A DNA stretch of 64,000 bases from Eriocheir sinensis (GCF_024679095.1 NC_066529.1:4634866-4698865), one strand, 5' to 3'. Shown: positions 11,795 through 24,747, counted from the stretch's first letter. The notes: generated by a model not told the origin, from the sequence alone. Made by a program: numbers and translations.

Positions 11795-13851
11795 ATCGGG
11801 GGAACAGAATCGACGGGAGGTAGACACAAACAGTATTCCGTTAATGGAGAGTTTTGGGAATGACGCTTTGAAAGGCTTGACGGTCACTTAGAGGCGAGTT
11901 AATAAGGTGAATGAGAAATAGGTGATATCGAGGCAACAGTCAGAGTTTAGTTAGTCGTTTGTGGTGTTTTCTTATGAGAGTGTCCAAGAATATTGTGTTA
12001 GTACGATCCAAATCTCTTTAGTTTTTAGAGTCGTATCCTCAACAAAGTATCTTATTCGATATATTTTTGTTTTGTGTTTTTTTCCTTGTGTTTGAGGTTT
12101 TTAGATTCATTTTATCCCTGCATTTTATCACATTGTTCTCCACTTCTTTCTCCTCCTCCTACTCCTCTTCTTCCTAATTTCCTATCCTCCTCTTCCTCTC
12201 TCTTTCTCTTTTCCTCTTCTCCTCTTCTTCCCTCTTCTACTCTTACTCCAACTTCTCCTCCTCCTTCTTTTCCTTAATTTTCCCTCCTCCTCCTCCTTCT
12301 TTTCCTTAATTTTCTCTCCTCCTCCTCCTCCTCCTCTTTGATTTCCTCTCCTCCTCCTTTTCCTTTTCTTCCTCTTTTCCTCCTCCTCCTCCTCCTTCTC
12401 CTCTTCCTCCTCCTCCTCCTCTTCCTCCCCTACTCATCCTCTTACATTCCTCCATTTTCTCTCTCCTCTCCTTACCTACCGTTTCAAATCCACTTACCTT
12501 TGCTTACCTGCCCTAATCCCCTCATTATACCTTCCCCTCCCCTCCTCCGTCCCCGTCCTCCCCATTTTTCCTTTTCCTCCCCCGAAATTGTCCGCCTGTG
12601 TTTTTTCTCCCTAACCCTCCGTATATTTGGTTCTTTCCCTCTGTATCCCTCAATCTTCCTCGTCTCTAATAATTTCCCCACTCATATCCTATCTCTTTTT
12701 TACCTCTGCGCCTCTCCCCATTTTCCTTTCTCCCTCCCTTTCTCTCTCTGTATTTCTTTTGCCTCTCCCTCGTCTCTTCCTCCCTCCCTTCTTTACCTTT
12801 CTTTTCCTCCGTCTCTCTCTCTTCTCCCTTCCTTTGTGTCACCTCTTACCTCTCTCCCTCTCTCTGTATCTCTTTATCCTCTCCCTCGTCTCTTCCTCCC
12901 TCCCTTCTTTCCCTTCCTCTCCCCACATCTCCCTCTTCTCCCTACCTCTGCGTCTCTCCATTCACCTCCCTCCCTCTCTCTGTATCTCTTTTGCCTCAAC
13001 CTCGTCTCTTCTCACCCTCAGTCTCCCTCCCTCCCCTCCATTCACCTCTCTCTCCTCCCTCCTCTTATCTCGAGTTTGGGTCTGCTGTAATTACCATCCC
13101 TCCCTCGACTGCTCTGCCACATGTTTTAATTGCTCCGTCCATCACTGCCGTCAGCTTTCCTTCAGACGGATTCGGACGACTGAATACGGACAGCCATAAA
13201 CCGAAGTAAACACGGATATATATTGGGAGCAGGAGGAGGAAGAGCGGCTGGGCGAGAGAGGGGATTGTGGCTGCCGTAGTAGTGGTAGAGGTTGTAGTAG
13301 TAGTAGTAGTAGTAGTAGATGAGTAAGAGCAGTAGTGGAGGCTGATATAGGGCTGTAAAAGTTGTAGTAGTGTTGGTTTGAGTAGTAAAAGTAGTCGTAG
13401 AAGTAGAATCATTAGCTGTAGTGGTTGTAGTAGCACCAGGTGAAGTAGAAGCAGGAGTAGTAGTAATAACAGCAGTAACCGAACGATATATGGTCAAAGC
13501 GGATCAGAACTACACGCATAAGACTTCGATTACCAGTAGCAGTAGTAGCAACAGTAGCAGACGTAGCAACCGTGGGATCTGGAGTGCAGGCGCGTCAGGG
13601 GACCCCATCCGCGACGCACCATGTTCTCGCAGCGGCATAACAATCGCCCTGTACACAAATGAATCGGAATAATGCATCGGAGAGTCGTGCAGGAGGAGGT
13701 GAGTGCAGGCGGGGCGTTGCATTGCGTCTCTCTGAAGGTGGAAACTTTGACGTAATGAGTTTAATTGCTTTAGTTGTAATGGGTGTGGTGGTGGTGGAGA
13801 CTGTTTGTTAGTTGGTCTCCTCCTCCTCCTCCTCCTCCTCCTCTTACTCTG

Positions 13852-14137
13852 TCGGTCTAATGGTCCTCATCTTAATGTATGAACAGGTATTGCAGGTCAT
13901 TAAGCTTACTCTCGGTACAGGTGTGGCTTGGTATTATAAGTTGGGTCTCCCTCAAACGTTTCCATTCGTTCCCGTTGTGTGTCTTTAGTGTTCTTTCGGT
14001 CTAATGGTCCTCATCTTAATGTATAAACAGGTATTTCAGGTCATTAAGCTTACTCTCGGTACAGGTGTGGGTTGGTTTAGTGAGTTGGGTCTCCCTCAAA
14101 CGTTTCCATTCGTTCCCGTTGTGTGTCTTTAGCGTTC
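13852..14137 (+). repeat. 144-bp tandem duplication
   Basis: TCGGTCTAATGGTCCTCATC starts at 13852 and again at 13996. The copies are near identical through ATTAAGCTTACTCTCGG and CATTCGTTCCCGTTGTG. High identity suggests a recent duplication. Confidence 0.93.
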
Positions 14138-14758
14138 AGTTTCGATGTAAACGTTCCATCGACTTCTGAATTCCATCACCTGTGGGTCTTTTTATGTTTA
14201 AGCTATTTCCAGACTGTCACTTTTTATCCACCTGTTGTCATCTATCCTATGTATCTCCTGTCTCTCCTATGACCATGTATATTTGTTGATTTAAATTCCC
14301 TTTATTTTTTCCCTATACGTTTGTTTATTTTCTCTTGGTGTTCCTAATGTTATTTATAAAAACGGTGAAAGTGAACAAGTTTCGATTTTTTACCTGTATT
14401 TTTTCAAACTTTACCTCAACCGTGAATAAACATCATGTGCCTCGCCTATATAGCGTCTGCAATCTTGAATTAATATATTTGTAAACGTCAGTAAAGCAGT
14501 ATTATTCATCTTAACACTATATCTTCTACTCACTTCGTACTAGTAAACAAATTAATTTTATCAACTCTGCATATACAAGGGACGGTGTAGGAGTATCTGC
14601 CTTACCTCTCGTATTCTGAAAGCATTATGGATGAATGTTTCTAATCAGCGCGTCGATACTTAGCTTCACGTGATTCCATTCTATTTATAAGCGTCATTCT
14701 GTTCTCATGCATCAGTTTGACCTTTCCATGTCCAATCCAGGCCCTTCTTGTGTCTGCC

Positions 14759-15175
14759 CTTCCATGGTGTGTATCTCTCTATCTTCCTCTTCCATGGTAA
14801 ATATCTATCTCTTCCTCCTCTTCCATGGTGTATATCTGTCTCTTCCTCCTCTTCCATGGTGTATATCTGTCTATCTTCCTCCTCTTCCATGGTGTATATC
14901 TGTCTATCTTCCTCCTCTTCCATGGTGTATATCTGTCTATCTTCCTCCTCTTCCATGGTGTATATCTGCCTATCTTCCTCCTCTTCCATGGTGTATATCT
15001 GCCTATCTTCCTCCTCTTCCATGGTGTATATCTGTCTATCTTCCTCCTCTTCCATGGTGTATATCTGTCTATCTTCCTCTTCCATGGTATATATCTATTT
15101 CTTCCATGCTATATCTGTATATCTATCTATTCTTCATCTTCCATGGTGTATATCTATCTCTTCCTCCTCATCTTC
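14759..15175 (+). repeat. 33-bp minisatellite
   Basis: About a dozen units of CTTCCATGGTGTATATCTG followed by TCTATCTTCCTCCT, nearly perfect in the centre (14850-15080) and decayed at both ends. The 33-bp unit keeps all three frames open, which creates apparent proteins with 11-residue repeats. The intronic location and absence of splice-supported context argue against translation. Confidence 0.95.
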
Positions 15176-15589
15176 CACTTGCAATCCTTAACTTCTTACC
15201 CTCCATCATTCTTGTCACTCTTTCTCCCACTCCTCCAAGTTGAATTTCCATCCTCAATTCATATACCCATTCTTTAATATTCACTGTTACATATATATTA
15301 TACATTTACTATTCTTGCATCATTTCATTTATGTAGTATTTCCATCTTCTATTCGTGTTCCAATTTGAGTTTCATGTTTTTCCATATATCTTCTACTGCT
15401 GCGTTTACTCCACAATGGTTCTTTTTAATTTTCGGTTTTCGCGTCTGCTTGTTTCATTTATCTATTTATCTCCTTCTTTCATGTAACCTTTAATTTGGAA
15501 ACAGTCGTAAAATCCCTGTTTTTTTTTATTTTTTTTATGGGTGACTTATTTGTGTCTGGTTCATTCACGCACCACCCTCTTTGTGCACC

Positions 15590-16800
15590 AGTGTTTGGCC
15601 ATCTCTTTAAACTTTTCTGTACTAAGCGTCCTGTCACCCTTTTTTTTTTATGGGAGTCGAGTTGCTCCCTAATTAACCTCTGTCAAGCCGCCTCACTCTT
15701 TGCATACAATCCCGGTGTCACGCCCCGAAACACCTTCACTATACCTTACTCTTTTATTCCAACTCTCTATACATAGCAGGGTTGTTGTTTTTTTGTTGTT
15801 TTTTCTATTTCTGTTTTAAGCCTGAGTTTCAGCTACCGTACGCGTCCCACCACCTTTAGTTTCGATGCAAGTGGAGCTCTCTTCTAATCAACTCCTATTC
15901 CCTTCGTCACTCCGCTTCACCCTTTTAAATACGAGACACCCAGGAATCACAAGTTTAATCACCCTCACCCCACCCTCTTCTCTTATTCCAGACTCTTTAT
16001 ACAATTACTTTCTTCTTAATCCTGAACTTATCAAGCTACAGACCCTACCACCTTCTTTTTCCCTTTCCATTCTTAAATCTGACTTTATCGGAGGTGTATT
16101 TGGATATACGAGACATCCAGGAATCACAAGTTTAATGACCCTCACCCCACCCTCTTCTCTTATTCCAAACTCTTTATACAATTACTTTCTTCTTAATCCT
16201 GAACTTGTCGAGCTACAAATCCTGCCACCTTCTTTTTCTGACTTTATCGAATGTGTATTTGGTACCACACAGTCTCTCGAAACCCTATTTTTTTCAGTAC
16301 GTGTCGAATTTATTTCTAATCAAGTCCTATTCCCTTTGTTAATCCGCTTGGCCCATTTACATACATCCCCGGAATCACATCTCTAAACACCTACAACAAC
16401 CCCGGAATCCCATCTCTAAACACGTCCACTCCACCTTCTCTTATGCCCTGTTCTTTTATACAACAGTTATTTTGCCTATTGCCTTCTTAAACCTGAATTT
16501 ATCGAGGTAGAGATCCAACCACTTTATTTTAGTATGACTCGTGGTCCTTTTTAATCAACCTCTTTCCGTTTTGTCAATTCGCTTCACTCCGGAATCACAC
16601 CTTTGATCTCCCTCTCCCCACCGTCTCTTGTTACCAATTCCCTTTATAGATATTTCCTTCTTAATCCCAAACTTATCCAGCTACAAATCTTCCCCCTCTC
16701 TCTTCTTCCCTGCAAGTCTAATCCCGTTCTAACCATCACCAGCTTTGTCAGTCCACTTCTATTTAAACCCGAACCACCCCAGAATCATACCTCTCATCTC
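15590..16800 (+). repeat. Degenerate tandem repeat upstream of exon 3
   Basis: Repeated blocks such as GGAATCACAAGTTTAATCACC, CTCTTATTCCAGACTCTTTA and TTCTTAATCCTGAACTTATC recur near 15945, 16125, 16400 and 16580, with more decayed copies at the left. The array runs to within about 30 bp of the exon 3 acceptor. Confidence 0.75.
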
Positions 16801-16830
16801 CCTCATCCCACGTTCTCTCCCTCCCACCAG

Positions 16831-17038
16831 GTGTTCTCGAAGGCCAAGGTGCTCTTCAGCGTGGGCGGGCGGTACTTCAGCTCCCGGCCCGTCGAGTATC
16901 AGTACATGCCGGACCGGGTGTCGGAGTACGCCCGCAACGTGACCATCAACCTGCACCACCGCGTCGCCAAGTACGTGAAGATTCAGCTGTTCTACCAAGC
17001 CCGCTGGATCATCCTCTCCGAGCTGTTCTTCATCTCAG
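16831..17038 (+). CDS. Ddr: DDR exon 3: discoidin-like domain, C-terminal part
   Basis: 208 nt, acceptor CCACCAG ending at 16830, donor GT at 17039. It starts at a codon boundary and ends one base into the next codon. It encodes FSVGGRYF, then ARNVTINLHHRVAKYVKI, then RWIILSELFFIS. The last part corresponds to the DDR1 segment FAGPWLLFSEISFIS that closes the domain. One N-glycosylation sequon (NVT) is visible. The exon has no cysteine, although the vertebrate domain has cysteines in this region. Confidence 0.95.
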
Positions 17039-17219
17039 GTGAGTGATGCTGCGGAGATAGAGACTAAGATGAATAGCTAGAAAGATGAATTAATAGACAT
17101 ATAGATAGATAGTTAGATATAAGGAAAGCCAAAGAAAGAAAGAAAGAAGGGAAGGAAGAAGGAAAGAAAGAAAGAAAGGGGGGAAGGAAGGGTGTTAGTA
17201 AAAGAGGAATAGGAGTAAA

Positions 17220-17271
<52 letters not shown>

Positions 17272-18847
17272 CGGTGATAATGAATGTCCTATCTAGACTT
17301 TTAAACCTCAACCACCACCACCACAACCACCACCACCACAACCACCACCACCACAACCACCACCACCACTGTAACTCTCAATTATTCACGACACAAGCTA
17401 TCATCGCCTCGAAATGCCGGTCAGACGTAAATATTTGAACACCCACAAACACACTGACACGAACACGCACGCAACACTCTGTTCTATCTACCTCTCGACA
17501 CTTATTGAGTTGCTGTTGTGTTGCACTGAGGGAGGGAGGGAGAGTGTTGTGTTGTCGGCGATGGGAAGGTCTTTAAAGATGGGTATATCATGAATGCCAA
17601 ATGGGAGTGTGCAGTGCGTGCGTTTCTCGTATTTGGTGTCCGTACTGTGCTTTCCCGTGTGTCATATATATTTCTTTTTTTACAGCCGTTTCATTTAATA
17701 TATTCACGCAGCAGCTGCCTCCGGAGTTGGGTCACCGTTTAAAGCTGCTTCTGTGCCACTCTGCTTCTATGTTACTCTTCCCTGTCTACTCTGCTGCCGA
17801 TTTGTCACATATTCCATCGTTTGTGTTCCTTTCATGTCGCTTTGCTGCTTCTAATATGTCGCTGATGCTCATATGTTTATCTTCTTTATCACTCTGCCGC
17901 TTCTGTGTCTCTTATGTGTCACTCCGCTTCCTCTGTATCACTTCTATATTACTCTTACTGTTCTGTCAGATGCTCCTTTGTTTCTCTTCTATATCCCTCT
18001 GTTACGTCTATGTCACAGACCCCTCTATGTTTCTTCTCTATATCACTGTTACTCCTATGACACAGATGCTCCTATGATTCTCTTCTATATCACGAATCCT
18101 CTAAATTTTTCTTCCATATCACTCTACTGCCTCAATCACTTACATGTCGCCGTGCCCTAGATAATTCTGCTTCTCCGTCAGTCTGCTTTGTTATGCGTCA
18201 CTCTTCAAAGCTAAATTTATTTCAATGCACACACTCTACAACGACCAGCGAGAATCAATCACGTATATTTGTGTTGCTCTCTTTTATTAACCCGGTTTGA
18301 CCTTGCACTGATTCTCTCACCATCTTCATACACGCCCTGCTTCTACCTCACAACGTTATGCCATTCTTCTCACCTGCTTTACACCTGACGATAAGCAAGG
18401 TGCAAGGTGAGGGTTGAAGGGTGTGAGGTGTAGGGTGAAGGGTGTCGGGAGTGTATGGACGGAGGTGTCGCTCTCTTTTGCGCAGGAGTTGAAGTCTGAG
18501 GATTATTAGCGAGGGTGAGCTGAAGGGTGTTGGATGTTTCTTTTGGCTTCGGTAAATTGTAACTGGCTTACTGTATATATGGACTGCAACTGCCACCCAC
18601 TGTAATCAATTTAACTTTAATCCAACTATTTACTTTACTGTTTGTAATGTAAAGAGTTTAATTATGGTGTGTGATCCATAAACCTGTCTGTATTTATTTA
18701 TCTTTTTTGTCTGTATTTATCTGTATCTGTCTTTTTGTCTGTTTATCTATCTATCTATCTATCTGTCTATCTATCTATCTGTTTGTCTGTTAATGTGTAA
18801 GGTTAAAGGTGAAGGATGTGTGTCCGGAGGGAGGTCAGATCAGCTTG

Positions 18848-19086
<239 letters not shown>

Positions 19087-20779
19087 CTCCCTCTTCCCTC
19101 TCTTAATCCATCTTTATCTCCCGGGCATTCTATCGCAGATTAATACATATACGAAATTGTTTCTGGAAATGTGGCTCTCGAATTTATTGCCAGTTTAGCA
19201 TCAAATACATTACTTCCTTCCTTCCTTCCACCCTTCCGTCATTTTGTATTCCTCCTCCTCCCACTCCTCTTCTTCTTCATCCTCGTCCTCCTGTTCATTT
19301 TGCTATTCATCCTTCTCTTCCTCTTCCTCCTCCTCCTCGATCTCTTTATCAAAATTCGCTTTCCTCCTTTATCTCTCTGTTGTTACATATTTTCTTCGTT
19401 CTTCAATTGGAGTAGGATGAAGAAGAGAAGAAGAAGAGTCAGAAGGCGGAAAGGAAAGATGAGAGAGAGAGAAGGGAGAAAAAAAGAGTAGAGGGTGGCA
19501 GTAATTCACAGAGGAGGAGAAGGAGGAGGAGGAGAAGAAGAGGAGGAGGAGGCTGGTTCACCTTATTATGCAAAAAGCACTCCCTCCACTCTCGCCGTGT
19601 CTTTTGTGGCTTAAAATCCCAAAATCCGCGAATCTGGAGAGCTGGAATTAGGACATTTTGCGTCGCGTATTTCCCGGCTACACGCAGACCCTTCCATTGT
19701 AACTCTTTTTCGGGGCCCGGGAGAGGTTTAGGGGAGTGGGGGGATGCTGCGAGGGTGAGGGAGAAGGAGGGGGAAGGGCGTACGAAGTGGATGGTGGGTA
19801 AGGAAAGAAGAGCGAGGTTGCTGGGGGTTGGAGGGGGTTGCGTGGGTGAGGAAGGAGGGGAGAGGGCATAGGAAGAGGAGAGTGGGGGATTGGTGTGGCA
19901 GGGAAAGGAAGGGTAAGAGTGAGTTCGTAAGGAAAGGAAAGGGAGAAAGAGAGGAGGTAAGGGAGGCTGGGGTACGTAAGGGGAGAGAGAGAGACAGGTG
20001 GAAGAGAAGGAGAGATACAGTGGAGGAGAGATGAGAGAGTGGATGCTGCAGGAAGGAAGGAAGGAAGGAAGGCAGGCAGGCGGACTGAGGTAGAGAGAGG
20101 AAGAAAGGAGGAGGAATGGAGGTACTTTTTCCTATCCCTTTTTTTTCGTGTGGTTTTGAAGGCATGTCATGAAGCAGAGAAGGGAAGAGGGGAGGAGAGA
20201 AAGGGAGTGGGAGAAAAGGGAGAGATGGGGAAGATGCATAGAATAAAGGAGAGAAGGGAGAGAGAGTTGCGTTTGAGTTTTACGCCCTCTGGTAATAAGT
20301 GGAAGAAACTGTTTAATATGTCTTTATTGAGGAGAGCGACAAGTTTTTTTTAGTTTTTTTCTCTCTCATTCTGGTAGTAAAAGTTAACCACCTTGTCTGT
20401 AGTGAAATGTGGATGTTGTTTTCTTTTAGTATTTCTTCATATATTTTTTCGTTGTTTACTTTCTCTGGCGTCATAATTTTGCGTCTTATTCGTCTGGTTT
20501 TATTCCCTTCTCATATACACTTTCCCTGGTTCTTACTCTGCAATTTTTCTACATTTTCTTACTTGCCTTCTTTTCCTTAGTTTGTAGTCTCGCCTGCTTA
20601 CATTTTACTTCCTCTTTCATTTCTTGGTTTGTTGTCTCGCTTCCTTACAGTATCTAACCTTATACCTGGCTTACTATATTTGTTCTTATTGCAGCGTATG
20701 TAAAGACGTATTTGTGGATCACACCGTATCATCTCCCTTTCTCTTTGTGTTCTGATTTACCTTTTGCGCTTTCTCTTCC

Positions 20780-21170
20780 TTTGTCTTCACCTGCGAGGCT
20801 TCAATCTCCTCTTAGCTTACCGTGTTCTGCATTTTCATTTCTCTTTCTTTCTGTATCATCCTCCTCCTTCACCTTTCACCTTTACCTCTCTCCCCTCCTT
20901 GTCTTGCAAGGCTTCTCTCTCTTAGCTAGCTTACCGTGTTCTGCCTTTTCATTTCTCTTTCTTTCTGTATCATCCTCCTCCTTCACCTTTCACCTTTGTA
21001 TTTCCCTTTTACTCTCCTCCTTTGTCTTCACCTGCAAGGCTTCTATCTCCTCTTAGCTTACCGTGTTCTGCATTTTCATTTCTCTTTCTTTCTGTATCAT
21101 CCTCCCCCTTCACCTTTCACCTTTGTATTTCCCTTTTACTCTCTCTTCCTTTGTCTCCCTCCGCCCGTGA
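20780..21170 (+). repeat. About 115-125-bp tandem repeat, three copies and more
   Basis: The sequence CTTACCGTGTTCTGC followed by ATTTTCATTTCTCTTTC occurs near 20816, 20930 and 21056, each preceded by a CACCTGC.AGGCTTC-like block. The copies are highly similar. Confidence 0.9.
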
Positions 21171-22375
21171 CGCCTAAATCTCTACTACTCACGGTCCTCT
21201 GCCTTATAAGATGTCTCACTTCACCTCCCCTTACCTCCGCTGCTGCTCCTGCGACATCGTATTCCTCCTGCCTTCCTTCCTTCCTTCCATCCATAAGAAT
21301 ACTCATTATCTCGCTTCATACCTCCTCCTCCTTCCTTCCTCTTGTTCGTTTCCTCGGCATATGGTTTCGTCTTCCTACAAACCTTTACAGACCCTTCTTA
21401 TTATCAACCTCCACCTTACTTCACACATGCACAAGCCATTTCAACCTTTTTCTTACCTATATGTAAAGTTTCCCTCGTGTGGTGTTGTTCTGGCTCTGCC
21501 CTTGACACGGATTCACAGTTAGCCAGGTGGTGGAGTTGGACGCGAAGCCGTTTTCCGTGAGAGGCGACGAGAAACACTTGGCGACGGTGTAAAATCGAAA
21601 TAACCCGTGTGTGAGGGTGATGGGGTGAGCAGCAGAGATGATCATCCTCGTTTTAATTGCAAATGAGAAGATTCTTTTTTTCTCTGTTTTTTGGGGGGAA
21701 GAGGAGAAAGAGGAGACGGATGCTGTGAGGGGGAGATGAGGTGATGTGGGTTGGTTGGTGTGTTTGTGTGTTTTTGTGTGTGTGTATGAGAGAGAAAAAT
21801 ATCTAACATAATCTCGTGTTTTTTTCTCTTTCCTATATTCTTTACTTCCCCTTCTTTCTCCTCTTTTCTGTTTCCTTCCTGCCTTATTTATTTACTTTAC
21901 TCTTTCTCCTCTTCTCTTTTGTCCTTTCCCTCTTCTTCCCTTCCTCTGTCTTTCCTTCTTCCCTTTCTCATTACAATCCGACCCCTTCCCTTCTTCCTTC
22001 ACCCTCTCACCTTGTTTTCCCCCATTTTACCTTCATCTCTACCTCCGACCCTTCTCCTTTACCCTTTTATCTTTTCCTCCCTCTCTTCCCTTTCTTTCCT
22101 CTTTCGCCTTCACTCTCTCCCAAACCTTATCTCTCCCTTTTACTCTCCCTCTTCCCGGCCATCCGTCCCTCCCTTCTTCACCCTTCTCTTTCGCTGATAT
22201 TCTTTTTCTCTACCTCGTCTCCATCTTCTATCCTTCCCACCCCTTTTTATTCTCTTTTTTCTCTCCCTCCTCCACACCATCCATCCCTTCTTTACCCCTC
22301 TCTCTCCATCTCCTACTCTCTCCCTCTCCTTCGCCATCCCCCTCCCTCACTCACCCCTCCTCCCTCTCTCCACAG

Positions 22376-22510
22376 CACCGGCTCAGGGTAACTTCTCGGC
22401 GGAGACAGGCCCCGACGATCCCCCGCAGCGCGCCGAGGCCCCGCCCGCCCAGGACTCCTCCGGCTACATGCTGGACGGGGCGGCGCATGGAGACACGCGC
22501 CGCAACATGG
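22376..22510 (+). CDS. Ddr: DDR exon 4: extracellular stalk
   Basis: 135 nt with phase 1 at both ends, acceptor CCACAG ending at 22375, donor GT at 22511. It encodes about 45 residues rich in Ala, Pro, Asp and Gly, with one N-glycosylation sequon (NFS). It links the discoidin-like domain to the membrane helix. The stalk is poorly conserved in DDRs, so the assignment rests on frame continuity, splice sites and high GC rather than on sequence match. Length divisible by three with equal phases means skipping would keep the frame. Confidence 0.88.
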
Positions 22511-22805
22511 GTAGGTGGTAGTAGTTGTAATAGTAGTAGTAGTAGCAGTAGTACATTTTACCTGTCCAATTATACTTCCAAAGTGTGTTATGTACCTGTG
22601 TGGGCGAACACCTCCCTTGATTAGCACGGAAAACAACTCTTACCTAACTTTACTTAGACCAACCAAGCCAATCCAACCCCGTCTGACCCCACCTGACCCA
22701 ACTCAACCAAACTAAGTCAAACAAAACCAACGCAACCCATGTTAAACCAAATCAACCCAACATAACCTAACCTAACCTAACCTCCCTCAACACCCGCCCA
22801 TACAG
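22511..22805 (+). other. Intron 4 (295 bp) with CCTAA telomere-like motif
   Basis: The shortest intron. After AGT triplets at the donor side, the sequence from about 22640 becomes an AACC-rich degenerate array and ends in pure (CCTAA)n at 22763-22783, shortly before the acceptor TACAG at 22801-22805. Confidence 0.93.
22763..22783 (+). repeat. (CCTAA)n interstitial telomere-like motif
   Basis: Four tandem TAACC units. CCTAA/TTAGG is the usual arthropod telomere repeat. The first 19 bases (22763-22781) are perfectly complementary to 23032-23050 on the other side of exon 5. Confidence 0.93.
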
Positions 22806-23005
22806 TAATGACGGACGTGTCGGAGGGGCCTCGCGGGCAGGAGTACGTGGCCTTGGTGATCGGCGTGCTGGTGGCCGTGATCATTCTGCTGGTGTCCGCC
22901 ATCCTGCTGATCGTGTGGCGCTCCAGGAGGCACAAGGACGGCACCATCACCCACGACATCTACACGGGGCCCTACGGCGAGAAGCGGGACATTGTGAACC
23001 TGAAG
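22806..23005 (+). CDS. Ddr: DDR exon 5: transmembrane helix
   Basis: 200 nt, acceptor AG at 22804-22805, donor GT at 23006. It enters with two bases completing a valine codon and ends at a codon boundary. It encodes a short extracellular segment (TDVSEGPRGQEY), then one hydrophobic helix of about 23 residues running from VALVIGVLV to LLIVW, followed by the stop-transfer cluster RSRRHK. The cytosolic part carries two tyrosines (DIYTGPYG). The orientation (helix then basic cluster) fits a type I receptor. Confidence 0.96.
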
Positions 23006-23031
23006 GTGGGTTGGGAAGGGAGCGGGTCTTC

Positions 23032-23210
23032 GTTAGGTTAGGTTAGGTTAAGTTAGGTTAGGTTAATGTTACTGTTAGGTTAAGTTAGGTTAGGTTAATG
23101 TTACTGTTAGGTTAATGTTAGTGTTAGGTTAAGTTAGGTTAGGTTAATGTTAGTGTTAAGTTAAGTTAGGTTAGGTTAATGTTAGTGTTAGGTTAAGTTA
23201 AGTTGAGTTT
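23032..23210 (+). repeat. TTAGG interstitial telomere-like array
   Basis: Pure GGTTA units at 23032-23050 are followed by a higher-order repeat mixing GGTTA, AGTTA and AATGTTA(C/G)TG units for about 160 bp. The orientation is opposite to the CCTAA array on the other side of exon 5. Confidence 0.93.
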
Positions 23211-23504
23211 GTATTGGTTTAGTGTTGTAGATATGTGTTTTGAGACTTAGGAAGAAAAATAGAAAGGAGGAGAAGATCAAGGAGGAGGAGGAAGAGGAGA
23301 AGGTTGGCAGGTTCGTCCTTTCTTCCTCTCATTAGTCCCTCATGAGGCCGATCGTTCCCTCCTGACTACCTTACTTATTCCTCAGATCTTGCTGCTCCTC
23401 CTCCTCTTCCTCTTTTTCCTTCCCCTCCTCCTCCCTCTTGACCCAGCACTCCTCATAAGAAATGGAGCCGCTATCAATCTTTCCTCCTCCTCCTCCTCCT
23501 CCAT

Positions 23505-23505
<1 letters not shown>

Positions 23506-23537
<32 letters not shown>

Positions 23538-23538
23538 T

Positions 23539-23591
<53 letters not shown>

Positions 23592-23601
23592 TTGCTACTA
23601 C
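23506..23601 (+). repeat. (CTA)n trinucleotide microsatellite
   Basis: About 30 CTA units with one TTT interruption near 23537. Confidence 0.96.
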
Positions 23602-24163
23602 TATACTACATAAACATTTTTCATTTCCTCCATCTCCACTTCTCTCTCTTATTCCATCCCTTTTCTCTTTTCTTCCTGTTCTTCCTCTTCCTCTTCTTCC
23701 TCCTCCTCCTCCTCCTCCTCCTCCTCACAGAAGCCATGCCCCGTAGGCCTTCCCGGGATAGCCTTGGTTCACAACGTATTCACTTTGTTGTTCTCGAGAG
23801 CCAAACTTACTCCTTTTGTTCGTCTCTTTTATGATCCTTTTACCGAGCTGCCTTTTATTTTTTTTCTTCCTGCCGCGCCTTTTTCCTTTGTTTCTCTCAG
23901 GTGATTTTTTTTTTCTTTATTGGTCGAAGGTTCGTTTGGCTCTTATCTATTTTTTTCTTTCTTTTTTTTTTTTGCTCTTTCTCTCTCTCAGTTGTCCAAT
24001 AATCTGTCTTCTTTTTTTTTTATTGGTTGTTTGGGTTTCTTATCTTACTCGACGATTGTCAAGTTAGGTATGATTTTCTATTTTCTATTTTTTTTATTAT
24101 AGTTATTGTTGTTGTTATTTGTGTTCCATTTATTCATGTTTTTTTCTGCTTCTTCTTCTTCTT

Positions 24164-24213
<50 letters not shown>

Positions 24214-24675
24214 TCTCATTTCTATTATTATCAACTTTCATGTTATTCTTTCAACTATCATTATCACTATTATCATCGTTACTCTTGTTATTATTATTAT
24301 TATTGCCATTTCTATTGTTGTGACCACTGGTTCTCTATTTCTAACCATTAACCTTTTCATTACGGTTATCATTTTCATCATCCGCATCATTTTTGTCGCT
24401 GTCGTTGCATCGAGGCAAGCGGCAGTATGTTATTTCATCTCCGTGTAATTGTTCTACTCTAATCTAGGCTCTGAAATAACGCAACAATTGAAACAGCAGC
24501 ATTCTATTTTTAGCTCACATTTTGCAGAATCATAATAAACCTTCGCTCAGAAATTATATATGTTGTGTAAACTCTAACAATTCTAACACATTTTATCACG
24601 CCACTCACCACTTGCAAATTTTGTACATGCTGTCTAGATTATTAATTAAGATTTTAATGGATTATTGGAAGTTTT

Positions 24676-24679
<4 letters not shown>

Positions 24680-24746
<67 letters not shown>
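24680..24746 (+). repeat. (TG)n microsatellite
   Basis: Uninterrupted TG for about 67 bp. Confidence 0.97.

Positions 24747-24747
<1 letters not shown>

Noticed and set aside
11623..11829. 68-codon reverse open frame with a near copy at 41852-42055
   Set aside because: The shared peptide arises because both lie inside copies of the same MITE, not because of a protein gene.
12338..13199. Long open frames of 190-250 codons in CT-rich sequence
   Set aside because: Pure pyrimidine sequence lacks stop codons on the + strand; products are Ser/Leu/Pro/Phe low-complexity with no conserved motif.
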